From Pelagibacteraceae bacterium AG-414-M23 (GTDB lineage: Bacteria; Pseudomonadota; Alphaproteobacteria; Pelagibacterales; Pelagibacteraceae): a stretch of DNA of 64,000 nt. The DNA lies in contig QCLN01000005.1 in assembly GCA_003214525.1 (NCBI GenBank), positions 18,186-82,185 of the forward strand, in the 5' to 3' direction. The position numbers were made by a program, and so were the translations under genes. Of this stretch, positions 39,183-49,915 are shown piece after piece. Each line of letters begins with the position of its first letter. The stretch's first letter is position 1. The notes below the pieces were generated by a model. That model saw nothing but the letters and a program-made list of their open reading frames with translations. It was not told where the DNA came from and did no database searches.

Positions 39183-40814
39183 ATGTTTATAAAAAGTGCC
39201 GTTTTAAACTTTGGTTCTATGTTTTTTCAAATTTTAAACCAAATAAGAAAGTTTTATTTAAACTCGCCTATTTATAATAAAAAAATATCAAAAATTGACG
39301 ATAAAATTATCATATACAAACCAAGCCAAAGTATTTTGAACTGCTTAATTAAATTCGACAAAAAAAAATATAACATTGAAGATTTTTCATTAAATTCTGT
39401 ATGGAAAGATTCTACAAACTTAAATAATAAAAATTTTAAAAAACTTCATAGTTTTTTTTGGCTATTTACATTAGACCTTAAATCTTCAAAAAAAATTACT
39501 CAAAACATTATTTCAAATTGGATAGGCGAAAATAATAAATATAAACAGTATATTTGGGATTTAGATATCTTATCAAAAAGAATTATTGCTTGGATTTCAA
39601 ACTCAAAGTTAACTTATGAAAATTCTGAAACAGAATATAAATTACATTTTAACAGTCTAATTAAAAAACAAACAAATCATTTAATAAACGAAGTAAAAAG
39701 ATCAGAAAGATTAGATGATAAGATAATCGTTAGTACTGCTATAATTTTAGTTGGTTTGAGTTATGGTGATTTATATTTTCTCAAGTTTGGGATTGATCTT
39801 TTAAAAAAAATATTAAGTTTCTCATTGGACTCCAATAATTTTCCTAAATCTAGAAATTTAAGACAATTAGTTTTATATTTGAAATACTTGATCATAATTA
39901 GAGAACTTTTTAAAGAATCTCAAACAAATATTCCTGAATTTTTAGATGAAGCAATTTTTTATCTTGGAAAATCATACAATTTGTTATGTGGAAATAAAAA
40001 AAATGGAATGTTATTTAATGGTAATTTTCAAGACTCAAATAAAGAATTTGATGATTATTTAAATTTTCATAAATATAAATTTAAAGATGATTCCAATGAA
40101 GCTGGTGGTTATGTAGTTTTAAAAAATAAAAAATCCTCATTAGCTATTGATCTTGGAAAGGTTCCAGAAAAAAAATTTTCCAAAGATTATCAGGCCGGAG
40201 TATTTTCTTTTGAATTTAATTATTCTGGAGAAAAAATAATTACAAATTCTGGTTATTTTCAAGATTATAAACATCAATTGAATATTATATCTAAGTCTAC
40301 CGCCTCTCATTCAACCTTAATTTTAAATAATACTTCTAATGTAAGATTCGAGAGAAATAAAAATGGAAATATGCTGGTAAGTAAAAATTTTAAAATTTTA
40401 AATAAAGAAATTATATCTGAAAAAAACTTTTGGTTAATAAAAGCTTCACATGATGCTTATTCTAAATCTAATGGGGTGTTACATGAAAGAAAACTTAAAT
40501 ACTTTCATAATAATAATAAGCTAGAAGGTTGCGACAAACTAATAAAAACTAAAAATTTTATGTCTAGTAATTTTGAATTAAGATTCCATTTGCTGCCCAA
40601 TACAAAGTTAACAAAATTATTAAATAATGAGAGTATATTAATTGAAAGTAATAATGCAGGTTGGAAATTTACTTGTAAAAATCATAATATAGATATTGAA
40701 ACAGGATTATATTTTGGAATGAAAAATAAGTATTTAGAAAATAAAAACATACTTGTGTCTGGCTTAACTCTTCCAGAGGAACAAAATATTATTTGGGAAA
40801 TAGCAAAGATATGA
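39183..40814 (+). CDS. Heparinase II/III family protein
   Basis: HSFFWLFTLDLKSS...WI, YQAGVFSFEFNYSGEKIITNSGYFQ, TASHSTLILNNTSN. Confidence 0.85.
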   Translation: MFIKSAVLNFGSMFFQILNQIRKFYLNSPIYNKKISKIDDKIIIYKPSQSILNCLIKFDKKKYNIEDFSLNSVWKDSTNLNNKNFKKLHSFFWLFTLDLKSSKKITQNIISNWIGENNKYKQYIWDLDILSKRIIAWISNSKLTYENSETEYKLHFNSLIKKQTNHLINEVKRSERLDDKIIVSTAIILVGLSYGDLYFLKFGIDLLKKILSFSLDSNNFPKSRNLRQLVLYLKYLIIIRELFKESQTNIPEFLDEAIFYLGKSYNLLCGNKKNGMLFNGNFQDSNKEFDDYLNFHKYKFKDDSNEAGGYVVLKNKKSSLAIDLGKVPEKKFSKDYQAGVFSFEFNYSGEKIITNSGYFQDYKHQLNIISKSTASHSTLILNNTSNVRFERNKNGNMLVSKNFKILNKEIISEKNFWLIKASHDAYSKSNGVLHERKLKYFHNNNKLEGCDKLIKTKNFMSSNFELRFHLLPNTKLTKLLNNESILIESNNAGWKFTCKNHNIDIETGLYFGMKNKYLENKNILVSGLTLPEEQNIIWEIAKI

Positions 40815-42349
40815 GAATTAAATCGGCTTTAATTTCTGTTTCAAATAAAGAAAAACTTAATGATATTTTAAAAGTATTAAAAAAATTTAATATAAAATTG
40901 ATAAGTTCAGGAGGAACTTATAAAAAAATTAAGTCACTTGGATATAAATGTGTAGAAGTTACAGATTTTACAGGTTTTCCAGAAATTTTAGATGGAAGAG
41001 TAAAGACTCTGCATCCCAAAATACATTCTGGGATACTCTATAAAAGACAAAAAAAAAGTCATAAAAAAGTAATAAAGAAGTTTAATTTTGAAAGTATAGA
41101 TTTAGTTGTTACAAATTTTTATCCTTTTGATAAAACAATTAAGCAAACTAGAAATCATAAAAAAATTATTGAAAATATTGATATTGGTGGCCCAACTTTA
41201 GCAAGAGCTGCTGCAAAAAACTATGAAGATGTTGTTGTTATTACAAAAATTAAACATTACAAAAAATTAGTTGATGAATTAAATTTCTTTAAAGGTAAAA
41301 CTTCATTGCAATTTAGAGAAAAAATGTCTCAAGAAGCATTTTTTGAAACAGCGAGTTATGACTCAATAATTTTTAATTATTTTAGTAGATTTTCAGAAGA
41401 AAAAATTCCTGAAAAATTATTTGTTAAGGCAAATTTAATTCACAAATTAAGGTATGGTGAAAATCCTCACCAATTTGGAGCTATTTATGGAAATGAAGAG
41501 GAATTTAAAATAAAAAAATTGCATGGAAAAGAATTAAGCTACAATAATTATAATGATATTTTTGCATGTTTGAGTTTAGCAAAAACATTACCAAAAAATA
41601 GAGGCACTGTGATTGTTAAACATGCTAATCCATCAGGTGTATCAATAGAAAATGATCACTTAAAAAGCTACTTTTCTGCAATGTATTGTGATCCTATAAG
41701 TGCTTTTGGAGGGATTGTAGCCTGTAATTATAAAGTAAGCTTAAAAATTGCAAAAGAAATAATAAAGAATTATTACGAAGTAATTATTGCAAATGGTTTT
41801 GATAAAAAAGCAATAAAATTATTAAAAAACAAAAAAAATCTTAGATTAATTGATGCAACTAAAGTTAAGTCTGAGAAATATAATAAGATAGTTTCTACAA
41901 TGAATTCTTTATTGGTACAAACAAATGATAATGAAGTCTTTGATAAGAATAATTTTAAGGTTGTTTCAAAAATTAAACCATCAAAAAAATTGATGGAACA
42001 ACTAATATTCTCATTTAATGTGTGTCGCTCAGTAAAATCTAATGCAATTGTAATTTCTCAAAATAACAAAACATTAGGTATCGGATCGGGCCAGCCTAGT
42101 AGGTTAGATAGCTGTAAAATTGCTATAGAAAAGATGAAAAAATTCAAAAAATTTAATAACAAAAATCCTATAGTCGCCGCCTCTGATGCTTTTTTTCCAT
42201 TTGTTGATGGAATTGAAAGTCTTGTTCAATCAGGCATAACTGCTATCATTCAACCACATGGATCTATAAAAGATAAAGAAATAATTAAATTTGCTAATGA
42301 TATGGGTATTGTCTTAATATTTTCTAAATCAAGACATTTCAGACACTAG
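40811..42349 (+). CDS. purH: Bifunctional AICAR transformylase/IMP cyclohydrolase
   Basis: ALISVSNKEKL, RVKTLHPKIHSGIL, IDIGGPTLARAAAKN, LRYGENPHQ, VAASDAFFPFVDGIE. Start at 40811 (ATGA overlap) preferred over 40793. Confidence 0.97.
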   Translation: MRIKSALISVSNKEKLNDILKVLKKFNIKLISSGGTYKKIKSLGYKCVEVTDFTGFPEILDGRVKTLHPKIHSGILYKRQKKSHKKVIKKFNFESIDLVVTNFYPFDKTIKQTRNHKKIIENIDIGGPTLARAAAKNYEDVVVITKIKHYKKLVDELNFFKGKTSLQFREKMSQEAFFETASYDSIIFNYFSRFSEEKIPEKLFVKANLIHKLRYGENPHQFGAIYGNEEEFKIKKLHGKELSYNNYNDIFACLSLAKTLPKNRGTVIVKHANPSGVSIENDHLKSYFSAMYCDPISAFGGIVACNYKVSLKIAKEIIKNYYEVIIANGFDKKAIKLLKNKKNLRLIDATKVKSEKYNKIVSTMNSLLVQTNDNEVFDKNNFKVVSKIKPSKKLMEQLIFSFNVCRSVKSNAIVISQNNKTLGIGSGQPSRLDSCKIAIEKMKKFKKFNNKNPIVAASDAFFPFVDGIESLVQSGITAIIQPHGSIKDKEIIKFANDMGIVLIFSKSRHFRH

Positions 42350-42687
42350 TCTATTTTGTCTACTTTTGCAGCTAAAACGAAATCACTCTCATGCAATCCT
42401 TTAATTGCATGTGTAAAAATTTTAATTTTAGCATACCCCCATCCAAACCATATATCAGGATGATGGCCTTCCTTCTCAGCTATTTCTCCAACTTTATTGA
42501 TAAAGCTTTGGCTTTCTAAGAAATTTTTGAATTTAAATTCTTTTATTAAATAAAAGATTTTATCATCATCTGCCTTTACTTCCCATCCATCAACCATTTT
42601 TAGATATTTATGTATTTCAGTAATATCAAAACCAGGAATTCCACCTTCACAAGGTATACATTTTTTTTTTGATAAATCTTCTTCCAT
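42346..42687 (-). CDS. 4a-hydroxytetrahydrobiopterin dehydratase (PCD/PhhB-like)
   Basis: CIPCEGGIPGFD, FKFKNFLESQSFINKVGEIAEKEGHHPDIWFGWGYAKIKIFTHAIKGL. Confidence 0.93.
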   Translation of the reverse strand: MEEDLSKKKCIPCEGGIPGFDITEIHKYLKMVDGWEVKADDDKIFYLIKEFKFKNFLESQSFINKVGEIAEKEGHHPDIWFGWGYAKIKIFTHAIKGLHESDFVLAAKVDKID

Positions 42688-42700
42688 ATTAAAAATAAAC

Positions 42701-42775
42701 TGGAGCGGGCAATGGGACTTGAACCCACGACCTTCTCGTTGGCAACGAGACGCTCTACCACTGAGCTATGCCCGC
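42701..42775 (-). tRNA. tRNA-Gly(GCC)
   Basis: GCGGGCATAGCTCAGTGGTAGAGCGTCTCGTTGCCAACGAGAAGGTCGTGGGTTCAAGTCCCATTGCCCGCTCCA; full cloverleaf, anticodon GCC, CCA encoded. Confidence 0.98.
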
Positions 42776-42872
42776 TTATTAATTAAGATATTATAGTTAG
42801 AGGTTTTATTAATTACAAGCAACATTAAAATTATAAATTTAAATTAAAATAAAATAATCTATAATAAATTTA

Positions 42873-43508
42873 ATGAATCAGTTTCCAAATAAAATACCTG
42901 TTTTTCCATTATCCAATTTCATAGTTTTTCCAAACACAACAGTTCCATTAAACATATTTGAGCCTAGATATTTAAAAATGACCGAAGATGCTATTGCTAG
43001 CAATAGATTGATTGGAATGATACAACCAAAAAAAATTGGGGACTCAAAAAATCCAGATTTATTCGATGTAGGTTGTATTTGTAAGATAGTTAGTTTTAAT
43101 GAAACAGAAGATGGAAGATATATAATTATTCTTAAAGGACTTAATAGATTTAAAAAAATCAATGAGATTGAAAACAAAAAAATATATAGAGAGCTGAATG
43201 TTGATTACAATTTATATATCAATGATAAAAATTCAGAAAAAGAATATTTTGAATTTTCAAAAATAGAAAAAATTTTAGAAGAATTGAAATTATTATTTAA
43301 AAAACGTGGATACGAAATAAACTGGAATGATCTAGAAGGACAAAGTGTTTATCAAACATTGTCAGCCTTATCAATGGCTTCACCTTTTTCAATTCTTGAA
43401 AAACAAATTCTTTTAGAAACGAAAAATCTTGAAGAAAGACAATTAAAGTTTAAGGAAATATTAAATACTTATAGTTCAGATTTTTCAAATATAAAAACTG
43501 TTCAGTAA
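42873..43508 (+). CDS. LON peptidase substrate-binding (N-terminal) domain protein
   Basis: IPVFPLSNFIVFPNTTVPLNIFEPRYLKMTEDAI, DVGCICKIV. Confidence 0.93.
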   Translation: MNQFPNKIPVFPLSNFIVFPNTTVPLNIFEPRYLKMTEDAIASNRLIGMIQPKKIGDSKNPDLFDVGCICKIVSFNETEDGRYIIILKGLNRFKKINEIENKKIYRELNVDYNLYINDKNSEKEYFEFSKIEKILEELKLLFKKRGYEINWNDLEGQSVYQTLSALSMASPFSILEKQILLETKNLEERQLKFKEILNTYSSDFSNIKTVQ

Positions 43509-44605
43509 TTTAAATTTCCTTGATTTGCAAATTTAATTCCTAACTCTTTTAATTTTTGATTTTTGTTAATGAAAGAAAAAATTTTTTCTGAAATATTTTT
43601 AGGAACAAAATTTTTATTATATTTAAAAAACTCATATATGAAATCAATCCCAAATGAAAATATTGAATTATAGCTTTTAGATTTTTTTTCAAATTCCTTG
43701 TAAATACTATTATCAATACTCAATCCTAAATTTATCTTTTGATCTAAAATTTCATTAAATTTAATTATATCCCTAATGGTCATATTAAAACCTTGTCCTG
43801 CTAATGGGTGTATAGAGTGTATTGAATCTCCAAAAAAAAGAACATTTTTATAGTAATATTTTTTAGGTAATTTTAGTTTTAAATTAAAACTTTCAACTTT
43901 CTCATGAGATAGTATTTTATATGATGGATTAAATTTTTTAATTAAATTTAAAATTTCATTTTCTGATATTTTTTCTTTTTTCTTAATTTCAAATGAAAAA
44001 ACAACTGAAGTAGATTTATTTGATAAAGGAAGGAAGGCAATTGGACCGTATTCTGTAAAAATTTGTACTGCTTTATTATTAATAACTTTTGTATGGTTAA
44101 TTATAGTAGTGAATGCTTTGTTATGATAATTTTTATAAATTTTCTTTTTTAAAAATTTTTCTGTTAAAATATTTGAACTTTCACAATTTATAATTAATTG
44201 AAATTTTTTTTGATTTGTCAGTAAAATAAAGTCAGAGTTTTTTTTTAAATATTTAAAAGAGATATACTTATTTGACTGTGCCTTTGATCTAAAAAATGAA
44301 ATTATTTTTTCATATTTTATCATATTTAACAATGGCTTAGAATTTTTTTTAAATAAGATTTTCTCGTTTATTTTATTATTTTTAATTAAAACTTTAATTT
44401 CACTTATAGAATTTGTTTTTTTTGAAATATTTTTATAAAAGCTTGCTAAATATTTTAGGTTATGACCGGTTATACCCAATGATCGTGTTTTAAAATTAGG
44501 TTTAGAAGATTTTAATGAATAAATCTCTGTGTGAAATTTTTTTTTTGATAAAATACAGGCCAAAACCAAGCTGGTAAGATTATTTCCAATTAGGCAAATT
44601 TTCAT
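43502..44605 (-). CDS. UbiH/COQ6-type FAD monooxygenase, divergent
   Basis: N-terminal MKICLIGNNLTSLVLACIL Rossmann-like fold; FFGDSIHSIHPLAGQGFNMTIRDI. Internal ATG at 44605 preferred. Confidence 0.82.
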   Translation of the reverse strand: MKICLIGNNLTSLVLACILSKKKFHTEIYSLKSSKPNFKTRSLGITGHNLKYLASFYKNISKKTNSISEIKVLIKNNKINEKILFKKNSKPLLNMIKYEKIISFFRSKAQSNKYISFKYLKKNSDFILLTNQKKFQLIINCESSNILTEKFLKKKIYKNYHNKAFTTIINHTKVINNKAVQIFTEYGPIAFLPLSNKSTSVVFSFEIKKKEKISENEILNLIKKFNPSYKILSHEKVESFNLKLKLPKKYYYKNVLFFGDSIHSIHPLAGQGFNMTIRDIIKFNEILDQKINLGLSIDNSIYKEFEKKSKSYNSIFSFGIDFIYEFFKYNKNFVPKNISEKIFSFINKNQKLKELGIKFANQGNLNY

Positions 44606-44668
44606 AAAATTTTTTAATTTTACCAATAATAATTAAATGGTACAAATCAACTTATTTGATTCATTTTT

Positions 44669-46756
44669 ATGAAATTTGCAAATTTCTTAACAAAAACAAA
44701 AGGATTTTTATTCAGGAGAATGTCTGAATTGCTTGGTTTGTTAATTATATTCCTTTCACTCTCTATACTAATTTCACTAGTTAGTTACTCACCTAATGAT
44801 CCTAATTTTATAATAAGTGAAGCTGATGAAATTCAAAATCTGTTAGGATTTAGAGGAAGTGTTATTTCAGATTTTCTATTTCAATCAATTGGACTAATTT
44901 CTTACTTTATACCATTTACTTTATTTTTCTCAGGAGCCAATATATTCTTAAGCAAAAGACAGATTATATTAATTGATAACTTATTTTTTTGTGTACTTTA
45001 TATAATTTGTGGCTCTCTTTTTTTTGCTTATTTTAAAGATCAATCTTTTTTTCTTACAATAAATGGAAATGGTGGTTTTATTGGATTATTTCTTAAAGAT
45101 AGTTTTATATCTTCAATTTTAGAAACAAACCATAATGTTTCTTATTACACTTTAATTAGTCTTACGTTTTGTCTTTTTTTGATAAGTATTAATTTCAAGA
45201 TATCAAAAATTTTAAATTATATAGGATTTATAAGAAATTTATTTCTATCTAAAAAAAATACAAGCATAAATGAAAATGATAGTGCAATTAATGAAAATAT
45301 AGCGTCTGAAAATTTAAATGAAGATAAGAGAATACAAGATAGTTTACCGTTTGATAAAAAAATTAATATGAATATTAAAAAATTTATTCTTCCAGATTTA
45401 AAATTACTTAAATCTCCATCAAAAAATGAAAAAATAGCAAAAAAGAATGAAGATATAAATGAAGATTTTTTAGAAAAAGTATTAATGGATTTTGGTGTTG
45501 AGGGGAAAATTAAAAAAATAAATTATGGTCCAGTTGTCACTCTAAATGAATTTGAACCAGCCGCAGGGATTAAAGTTTCAAAAATAATAAATTTATCTGA
45601 AGATATAGCAAGAAATACAAGCTCTGAGTCTGCTAGAATTTCCATAATACCTGGCAGTAATACTATTGGTATAGAGCTTCCAAATTTTACAAGAGAGAAT
45701 GTATATCTTAGTGAAGTAATTAAAGATCCTCAATTTAAGAAGAAAGATATAAAACTTCCTATAGCTTTAGGTAAAAGTATTTCAGGAAATCCAATCATTG
45801 GAGATTTAAGTACGATGCCACATCTTTTAATTGCTGGCACAACTGGATCAGGTAAATCTGTATGTATTAATACAATAATATTATCTTTATTATACAGACA
45901 CACACCGGATAAATGTAAGTTTATTCTTATCGATCCAAAAATGTTAGAATTGTCTACTTATGAAGGCATTCCCAATTTACTATGCCCTGTAATTACTGAG
46001 GCAAAAAAAGCAGCATCTGTTTTGGGATGGGTAGTTAAAGAAATGGAAAATAGATACAAACTAATGACTAAAGTTGGTGTGAGAAATATTGACGGATACA
46101 ATTCTAAACATAAAACATTTATGCCTTATATCGTTGTAATAGTTGATGAAATGTCAGACTTAATGTTGGTATCAGGAAAAGATATTGAAAATTATATTCA
46201 AAAACTTTCTCAAATGGCTAGGGCTGCAGGAATACATATTATAATGGCAACTCAAAGACCTAGCGTTGATGTAATCACAGGTACAATTAAAGCTAATTTT
46301 CCAACTAGAATCTCATTTCAAGTATCATCGAAGATAGATAGTAGAACTATTCTTGGTGAACAAGGAGCCGAACAGCTTTTAGGCAAAGGTGATATGCTTT
46401 ATATGTCTTCAGCAAATAAAATTACTAGAATACATGCACCATTTGTTACTGAGGATGAAATAGAAAAAATTAATAATTTTTTAAGATCACAAGCTGAACC
46501 AGATTATGTTGAAGAAATTTTAGAATTTTCTGAAGAAGTAAATAATAATTTAGATAATTCTGAAATGAATGACAAAGATGAGCTTTACCAAAGTGCACTT
46601 AAATTAGTCAAAAGTGAAGGAAAAGCATCAACTTCTTTTTTACAAAGAAAACTTCAAATTGGTTACAATAGAGCTGCAAGAATTATTGATATGATGGAAG
46701 AAAATGGCGAAGTTAGTAAAGCAAATCATGTGGGTAAAAGAGAAATATTAAAATGA
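44669..46756 (+). CDS. ftsK: DNA translocase FtsK
   Basis: N-terminal TM region; HLLIAGTTGSGKSVCINTI, YIVVIVDEMSDLMLV, ATQRPSVDVITGTIKANFPTRISF, C-terminal gamma winged helix. Confidence 0.97.
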   Translation: MKFANFLTKTKGFLFRRMSELLGLLIIFLSLSILISLVSYSPNDPNFIISEADEIQNLLGFRGSVISDFLFQSIGLISYFIPFTLFFSGANIFLSKRQIILIDNLFFCVLYIICGSLFFAYFKDQSFFLTINGNGGFIGLFLKDSFISSILETNHNVSYYTLISLTFCLFLISINFKISKILNYIGFIRNLFLSKKNTSINENDSAINENIASENLNEDKRIQDSLPFDKKINMNIKKFILPDLKLLKSPSKNEKIAKKNEDINEDFLEKVLMDFGVEGKIKKINYGPVVTLNEFEPAAGIKVSKIINLSEDIARNTSSESARISIIPGSNTIGIELPNFTRENVYLSEVIKDPQFKKKDIKLPIALGKSISGNPIIGDLSTMPHLLIAGTTGSGKSVCINTIILSLLYRHTPDKCKFILIDPKMLELSTYEGIPNLLCPVITEAKKAASVLGWVVKEMENRYKLMTKVGVRNIDGYNSKHKTFMPYIVVIVDEMSDLMLVSGKDIENYIQKLSQMARAAGIHIIMATQRPSVDVITGTIKANFPTRISFQVSSKIDSRTILGEQGAEQLLGKGDMLYMSSANKITRIHAPFVTEDEIEKINNFLRSQAEPDYVEEILEFSEEVNNNLDNSEMNDKDELYQSALKLVKSEGKASTSFLQRKLQIGYNRAARIIDMMEENGEVSKANHVGKREILK

Positions 46757-47304
46757 AAAAAATATCATTTATTTTTATATTTTTTTTTTTTCTTCAAAAT
46801 AATTTGATTGCATCTAATAAAGTAAATATAATTAATAAATTAAATAAAACAGAAAATATAAGTTTTAACTTTATTCAAACTATTAATGGTAAGGATGAAA
46901 AAGGAGAATGTATAATTAAATATCCAAAAAAAATATTTTGTAATTATGATACTAGAAATAATAAAATATTAGTTTCAAACGGTTCAAGTTTAGTTATAAA
47001 AAATGATAGTCAGTATTATCGTTATTCAATAAAAAAAACTCCTTTTGAATTTCTTTTAGATAAAAATTTTTTGATAGATAAAATTAATTCATCAAAAATA
47101 AATGAAATGAAAGGTGAATATTTTTTTTTTCAAATAAATGAAAATAATAACAATATTAATATTTTTTTTAGTAAAAAAAATTATAATTTAGTTGGTTGGC
47201 AAGTTGAAGATATATATCAAAATTTAGCAGTCACATTTATTTTTAATACATCTATTAATAGAAAAATTGATGAAAAATTATTTAAGCTTCCTAAAATTGA
47301 TTAG
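46753..47304 (+). CDS. Outer-membrane lipoprotein carrier LolA-like
   Basis: Signal peptide; FNFIQTINGKDEKGECIIKYPKKIFCNYD; downstream of ftsK as commonly seen for lolA. Confidence 0.82.
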   Translation: MKKISFIFIFFFFLQNNLIASNKVNIINKLNKTENISFNFIQTINGKDEKGECIIKYPKKIFCNYDTRNNKILVSNGSSLVIKNDSQYYRYSIKKTPFEFLLDKNFLIDKINSSKINEMKGEYFFFQINENNNNINIFFSKKNYNLVGWQVEDIYQNLAVTFIFNTSINRKIDEKLFKLPKID

Positions 47305-47306
47305 TT

Positions 47307-47807
47307 TTATACTAAGTTAATTGTTTCCTCTTTAAAAATTTTCATTCCTCTATTTAGATAGTTTTTAAGCGCATGCTTATGATCTAATGAGCAAGTATGA
47401 ACCCATACTTTTTTTGAATTAAGTTCAAAACACTTTTTAATAGCTTCAGATAAGAAATATGATCCAAATTTTTTACCAATATAATCATCAAGTATTCCAA
47501 AATATGCAATCTCAGAGCTGCTTGTTGAAAAATCATTAATTACCTCAAAATACCCAACTAATTCTTCATTTAATTTTAGTATGAAAGTATGAACATTTTT
47601 GTTTTCTAAATAAGACATCCATTTCAAATTGTTCCAAACTAACCTATCAACCCATCTATGGTTTTTCCCAACATTTTTATAAAAAAATTTATTTAATTCT
47701 ATGTCTGGAGGATCAACTTTTTTTAAGATTAAATTCTGGTCTGGAGATATAGCTTGATTTAAATTTTTTAAAGAATTTATCTCTAAATAATATCTATGTA
47801 CTTTCAA
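47307..47807 (-). CDS. GNAT family N-acetyltransferase
   Basis: IAYFGILDDYIGKKFGSYFLSEAIKKCFE, VWVHTCSLDHKHALKNYLNRGM. Confidence 0.87.
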   Translation of the reverse strand: MKVHRYYLEINSLKNLNQAISPDQNLILKKVDPPDIELNKFFYKNVGKNHRWVDRLVWNNLKWMSYLENKNVHTFILKLNEELVGYFEVINDFSTSSSEIAYFGILDDYIGKKFGSYFLSEAIKKCFELNSKKVWVHTCSLDHKHALKNYLNRGMKIFKEETINLV

Positions 47808-47809
47808 GG

Positions 47810-48175
47810 CTATTGAACCATCTTGCCAATTTTTTCCCCTCCAAATAAATGAAAATGTAAATGTGGAACTTCTTGTCCTCCATCTTCACTAATATTTGCA
47901 AGAGCCCTGTATCCTTTGCCAGTATCAACAGAAATTCCTAGTTTTTTTGCAACAGTGTTAATTCCTTTTAGTAATCCGACCATTTCATCTGATGATGCAT
48001 TTTGGCTAAAATCATCTAAATCTTCATATTTTCCTTTTGGAATTACTAATGCATGAATTTTTTTTTGGGGATTTATATCATAAAAAGATAAGACAAATTC
48101 ATCTTCATAAATTTTTTTACAAGGAATCTCTCCCCTTAGAATTTTTGCAAAAATATTATTATCATCGTAACTCAT
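47810..48175 (-). CDS. HIT family protein
   Basis: NNIFAKILRGEIPCKKIYED, GGQEVPHLHFHLFGG. Confidence 0.95.
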   Translation of the reverse strand: MSYDDNNIFAKILRGEIPCKKIYEDEFVLSFYDINPQKKIHALVIPKGKYEDLDDFSQNASSDEMVGLLKGINTVAKKLGISVDTGKGYRALANISEDGGQEVPHLHFHLFGGEKIGKMVQ

Positions 48176-48444
48176 TTTTTTCTTTTATTTAATTCTTCCA
48201 TTACGGCTTCAATTTTAACATCATTTGCTTCTAGATACATAATTAAATGATAAAAGACATCAGCAGCTTCATGTATTTTATTTGAATTTTTATCTACAGC
48301 TTCAATTAGTTCATTTATTTCTTCTAAAACTTTTTCTTTACTTAAAGATTTATTACTTAAAAGTTTATTAGTATAAGATCCATCTACAGGATTATTTTTT
48401 CTGTCTCGTGCAAGTTTAAACAGGCTTTCTAATGTATCTAGCAT
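48172..48444 (-). CDS. hisE: Phosphoribosyl-ATP diphosphatase
   Basis: SYTNKLLSNKSLSKEKVLEEINELIEAV...EAADVFYHLIMYLEAND. Confidence 0.93.
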   Translation of the reverse strand: MLDTLESLFKLARDRKNNPVDGSYTNKLLSNKSLSKEKVLEEINELIEAVDKNSNKIHEAADVFYHLIMYLEANDVKIEAVMEELNKRKK

Positions 48445-48445
48445 A

Positions 48446-49201
48446 CTAAATCCTAACTGGAATTCCTTTCGAGTTCAAATATTCTTTGGCCTCTTTAACA
48501 GAAAATTTACCGTAGTGAAATATAGATGCAGCCAGAACTGCACTAGCATTTCCGAGTTTAATTCCATCTACTAAGTGATCTAAATTACCTACTCCACCTG
48601 AAGCAATTACTGGAATGTTTACTTTTGATGAAATCTTAGACATTAAATCAATATCATAACCAACCTGAGTTCCATCTCTATCCATTGATGTTACTAATAA
48701 TTCTCCAGCGCCATTGTCTTCCATTTTTTTTGCAAATTCTATTGCATTAATACCTGTATTATTTCTTCCTCCATGAGTAAAAATTTCCCATTGGTCATCG
48801 TTTTTCTTAGCATCTATAGCAACTACAATACATTGAGTACCAAACTTTTTTGAGCTATTTACGACAACTTCAGGATTTTGAACTGCAGCAGTATTTATAG
48901 AAACTTTATCTGCACCGCAGTTAAGTAATTTACTAATGTCATCAATACTTCTGACGCCACCACCAACAGTTAAAGGAACAAAACATTTCTTAGATGTTTT
49001 TTCTACCACATCATAAATTGTATCTCTATTTTCATTTGATGCTGTAATATCCAAAAAACAAATTTCATCTGCTCCTCCATCACTATAAATTTGAGCTTGT
49101 TCAACAGGATCACCCGCATCTTTTAGATCAACAAAGTTTATACCTTTAACAACTCGGCCATTTTTAACATCTAAACAAGGTATTATTCTGTTTTTAAGCA
49201 T
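48446..49201 (-). CDS. hisF: Imidazole glycerol phosphate synthase subunit HisF
   Basis: [56 protein letters not shown]. Confidence 0.97.
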   Translation of the reverse strand: MLKNRIIPCLDVKNGRVVKGINFVDLKDAGDPVEQAQIYSDGGADEICFLDITASNENRDTIYDVVEKTSKKCFVPLTVGGGVRSIDDISKLLNCGADKVSINTAAVQNPEVVVNSSKKFGTQCIVVAIDAKKNDDQWEIFTHGGRNNTGINAIEFAKKMEDNGAGELLVTSMDRDGTQVGYDIDLMSKISSKVNIPVIASGGVGNLDHLVDGIKLGNASAVLAASIFHYGKFSVKEAKEYLNSKGIPVRI

Positions 49202-49913
49202 CTATTTCTTTCACTAATTTTTCTAATTGAATATCTCCATCGTAAATAGCTTTACCAACTATTATACCTTCAATATTTTTTAAACTCTTTGCTTTTTTAA
49301 TATCATCAATTGAAGAAACGCCACCAGATATAACCACTGGACACTTAGAATTAATAGCAACTTTTTCTGTTTCTTCAAAATTAGGGCTTTGCTTCATTCC
49401 ATCTCTGTTAATGTCTGTATAAATCAATCTGCTTGCACCAAAATCATTAACTTCTTTTAAATAATCTAAAGTAAGTTGATTAGAATTTTCTTTCCAGCCT
49501 GATATTGATAAATATCCATCTTTAGCATCTAAGCCTAAAGCAATTTTACTTGGAAATTTATCGCATGCTTCTTTTAAAAAGTTTTTGTCTTTTATGGCTG
49601 CACTTCCTAAAATTACTTTTTCAACACCAACATCGGTATACTTTTGAATATTTTCAAAACTCCTGATACCTCCACCAATTTCAATATTAAGATCAAATTT
49701 GCTAACTATTTCTTGTATAATATCTAAGTTAACTGTTTCGCCAGTTAAAGCTCCATCTAGATCAACTATATGTATATTTTTGAAACCATGATCTTTATAT
49801 TTTCCAGCTTGTTCAACTGGGGACATTTCATATTCAGTTTTATTATCAAAGTCTCCTTTGACTAACCTAACACATTTTTTATCTTTAATATCTATGGCAG
49901 GGAATATTTTCAT
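49194..49913 (-). CDS. hisA: ProFAR isomerase HisA
   Basis: [36 protein letters not shown]. Confidence 0.97.
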   Translation of the reverse strand: MKIFPAIDIKDKKCVRLVKGDFDNKTEYEMSPVEQAGKYKDHGFKNIHIVDLDGALTGETVNLDIIQEIVSKFDLNIEIGGGIRSFENIQKYTDVGVEKVILGSAAIKDKNFLKEACDKFPSKIALGLDAKDGYLSISGWKENSNQLTLDYLKEVNDFGASRLIYTDINRDGMKQSPNFEETEKVAINSKCPVVISGGVSSIDDIKKAKSLKNIEGIIVGKAIYDGDIQLEKLVKEIDA

Positions 49914-49915
49914 TT

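Noticed and set aside
39183-40814. Heparinase-like gene between rpe and purH as a new polysaccharide system
   Set aside because: A heparinase II/III gene next to purH is a recurring arrangement in alphaproteobacteria, so treated as ordinary.
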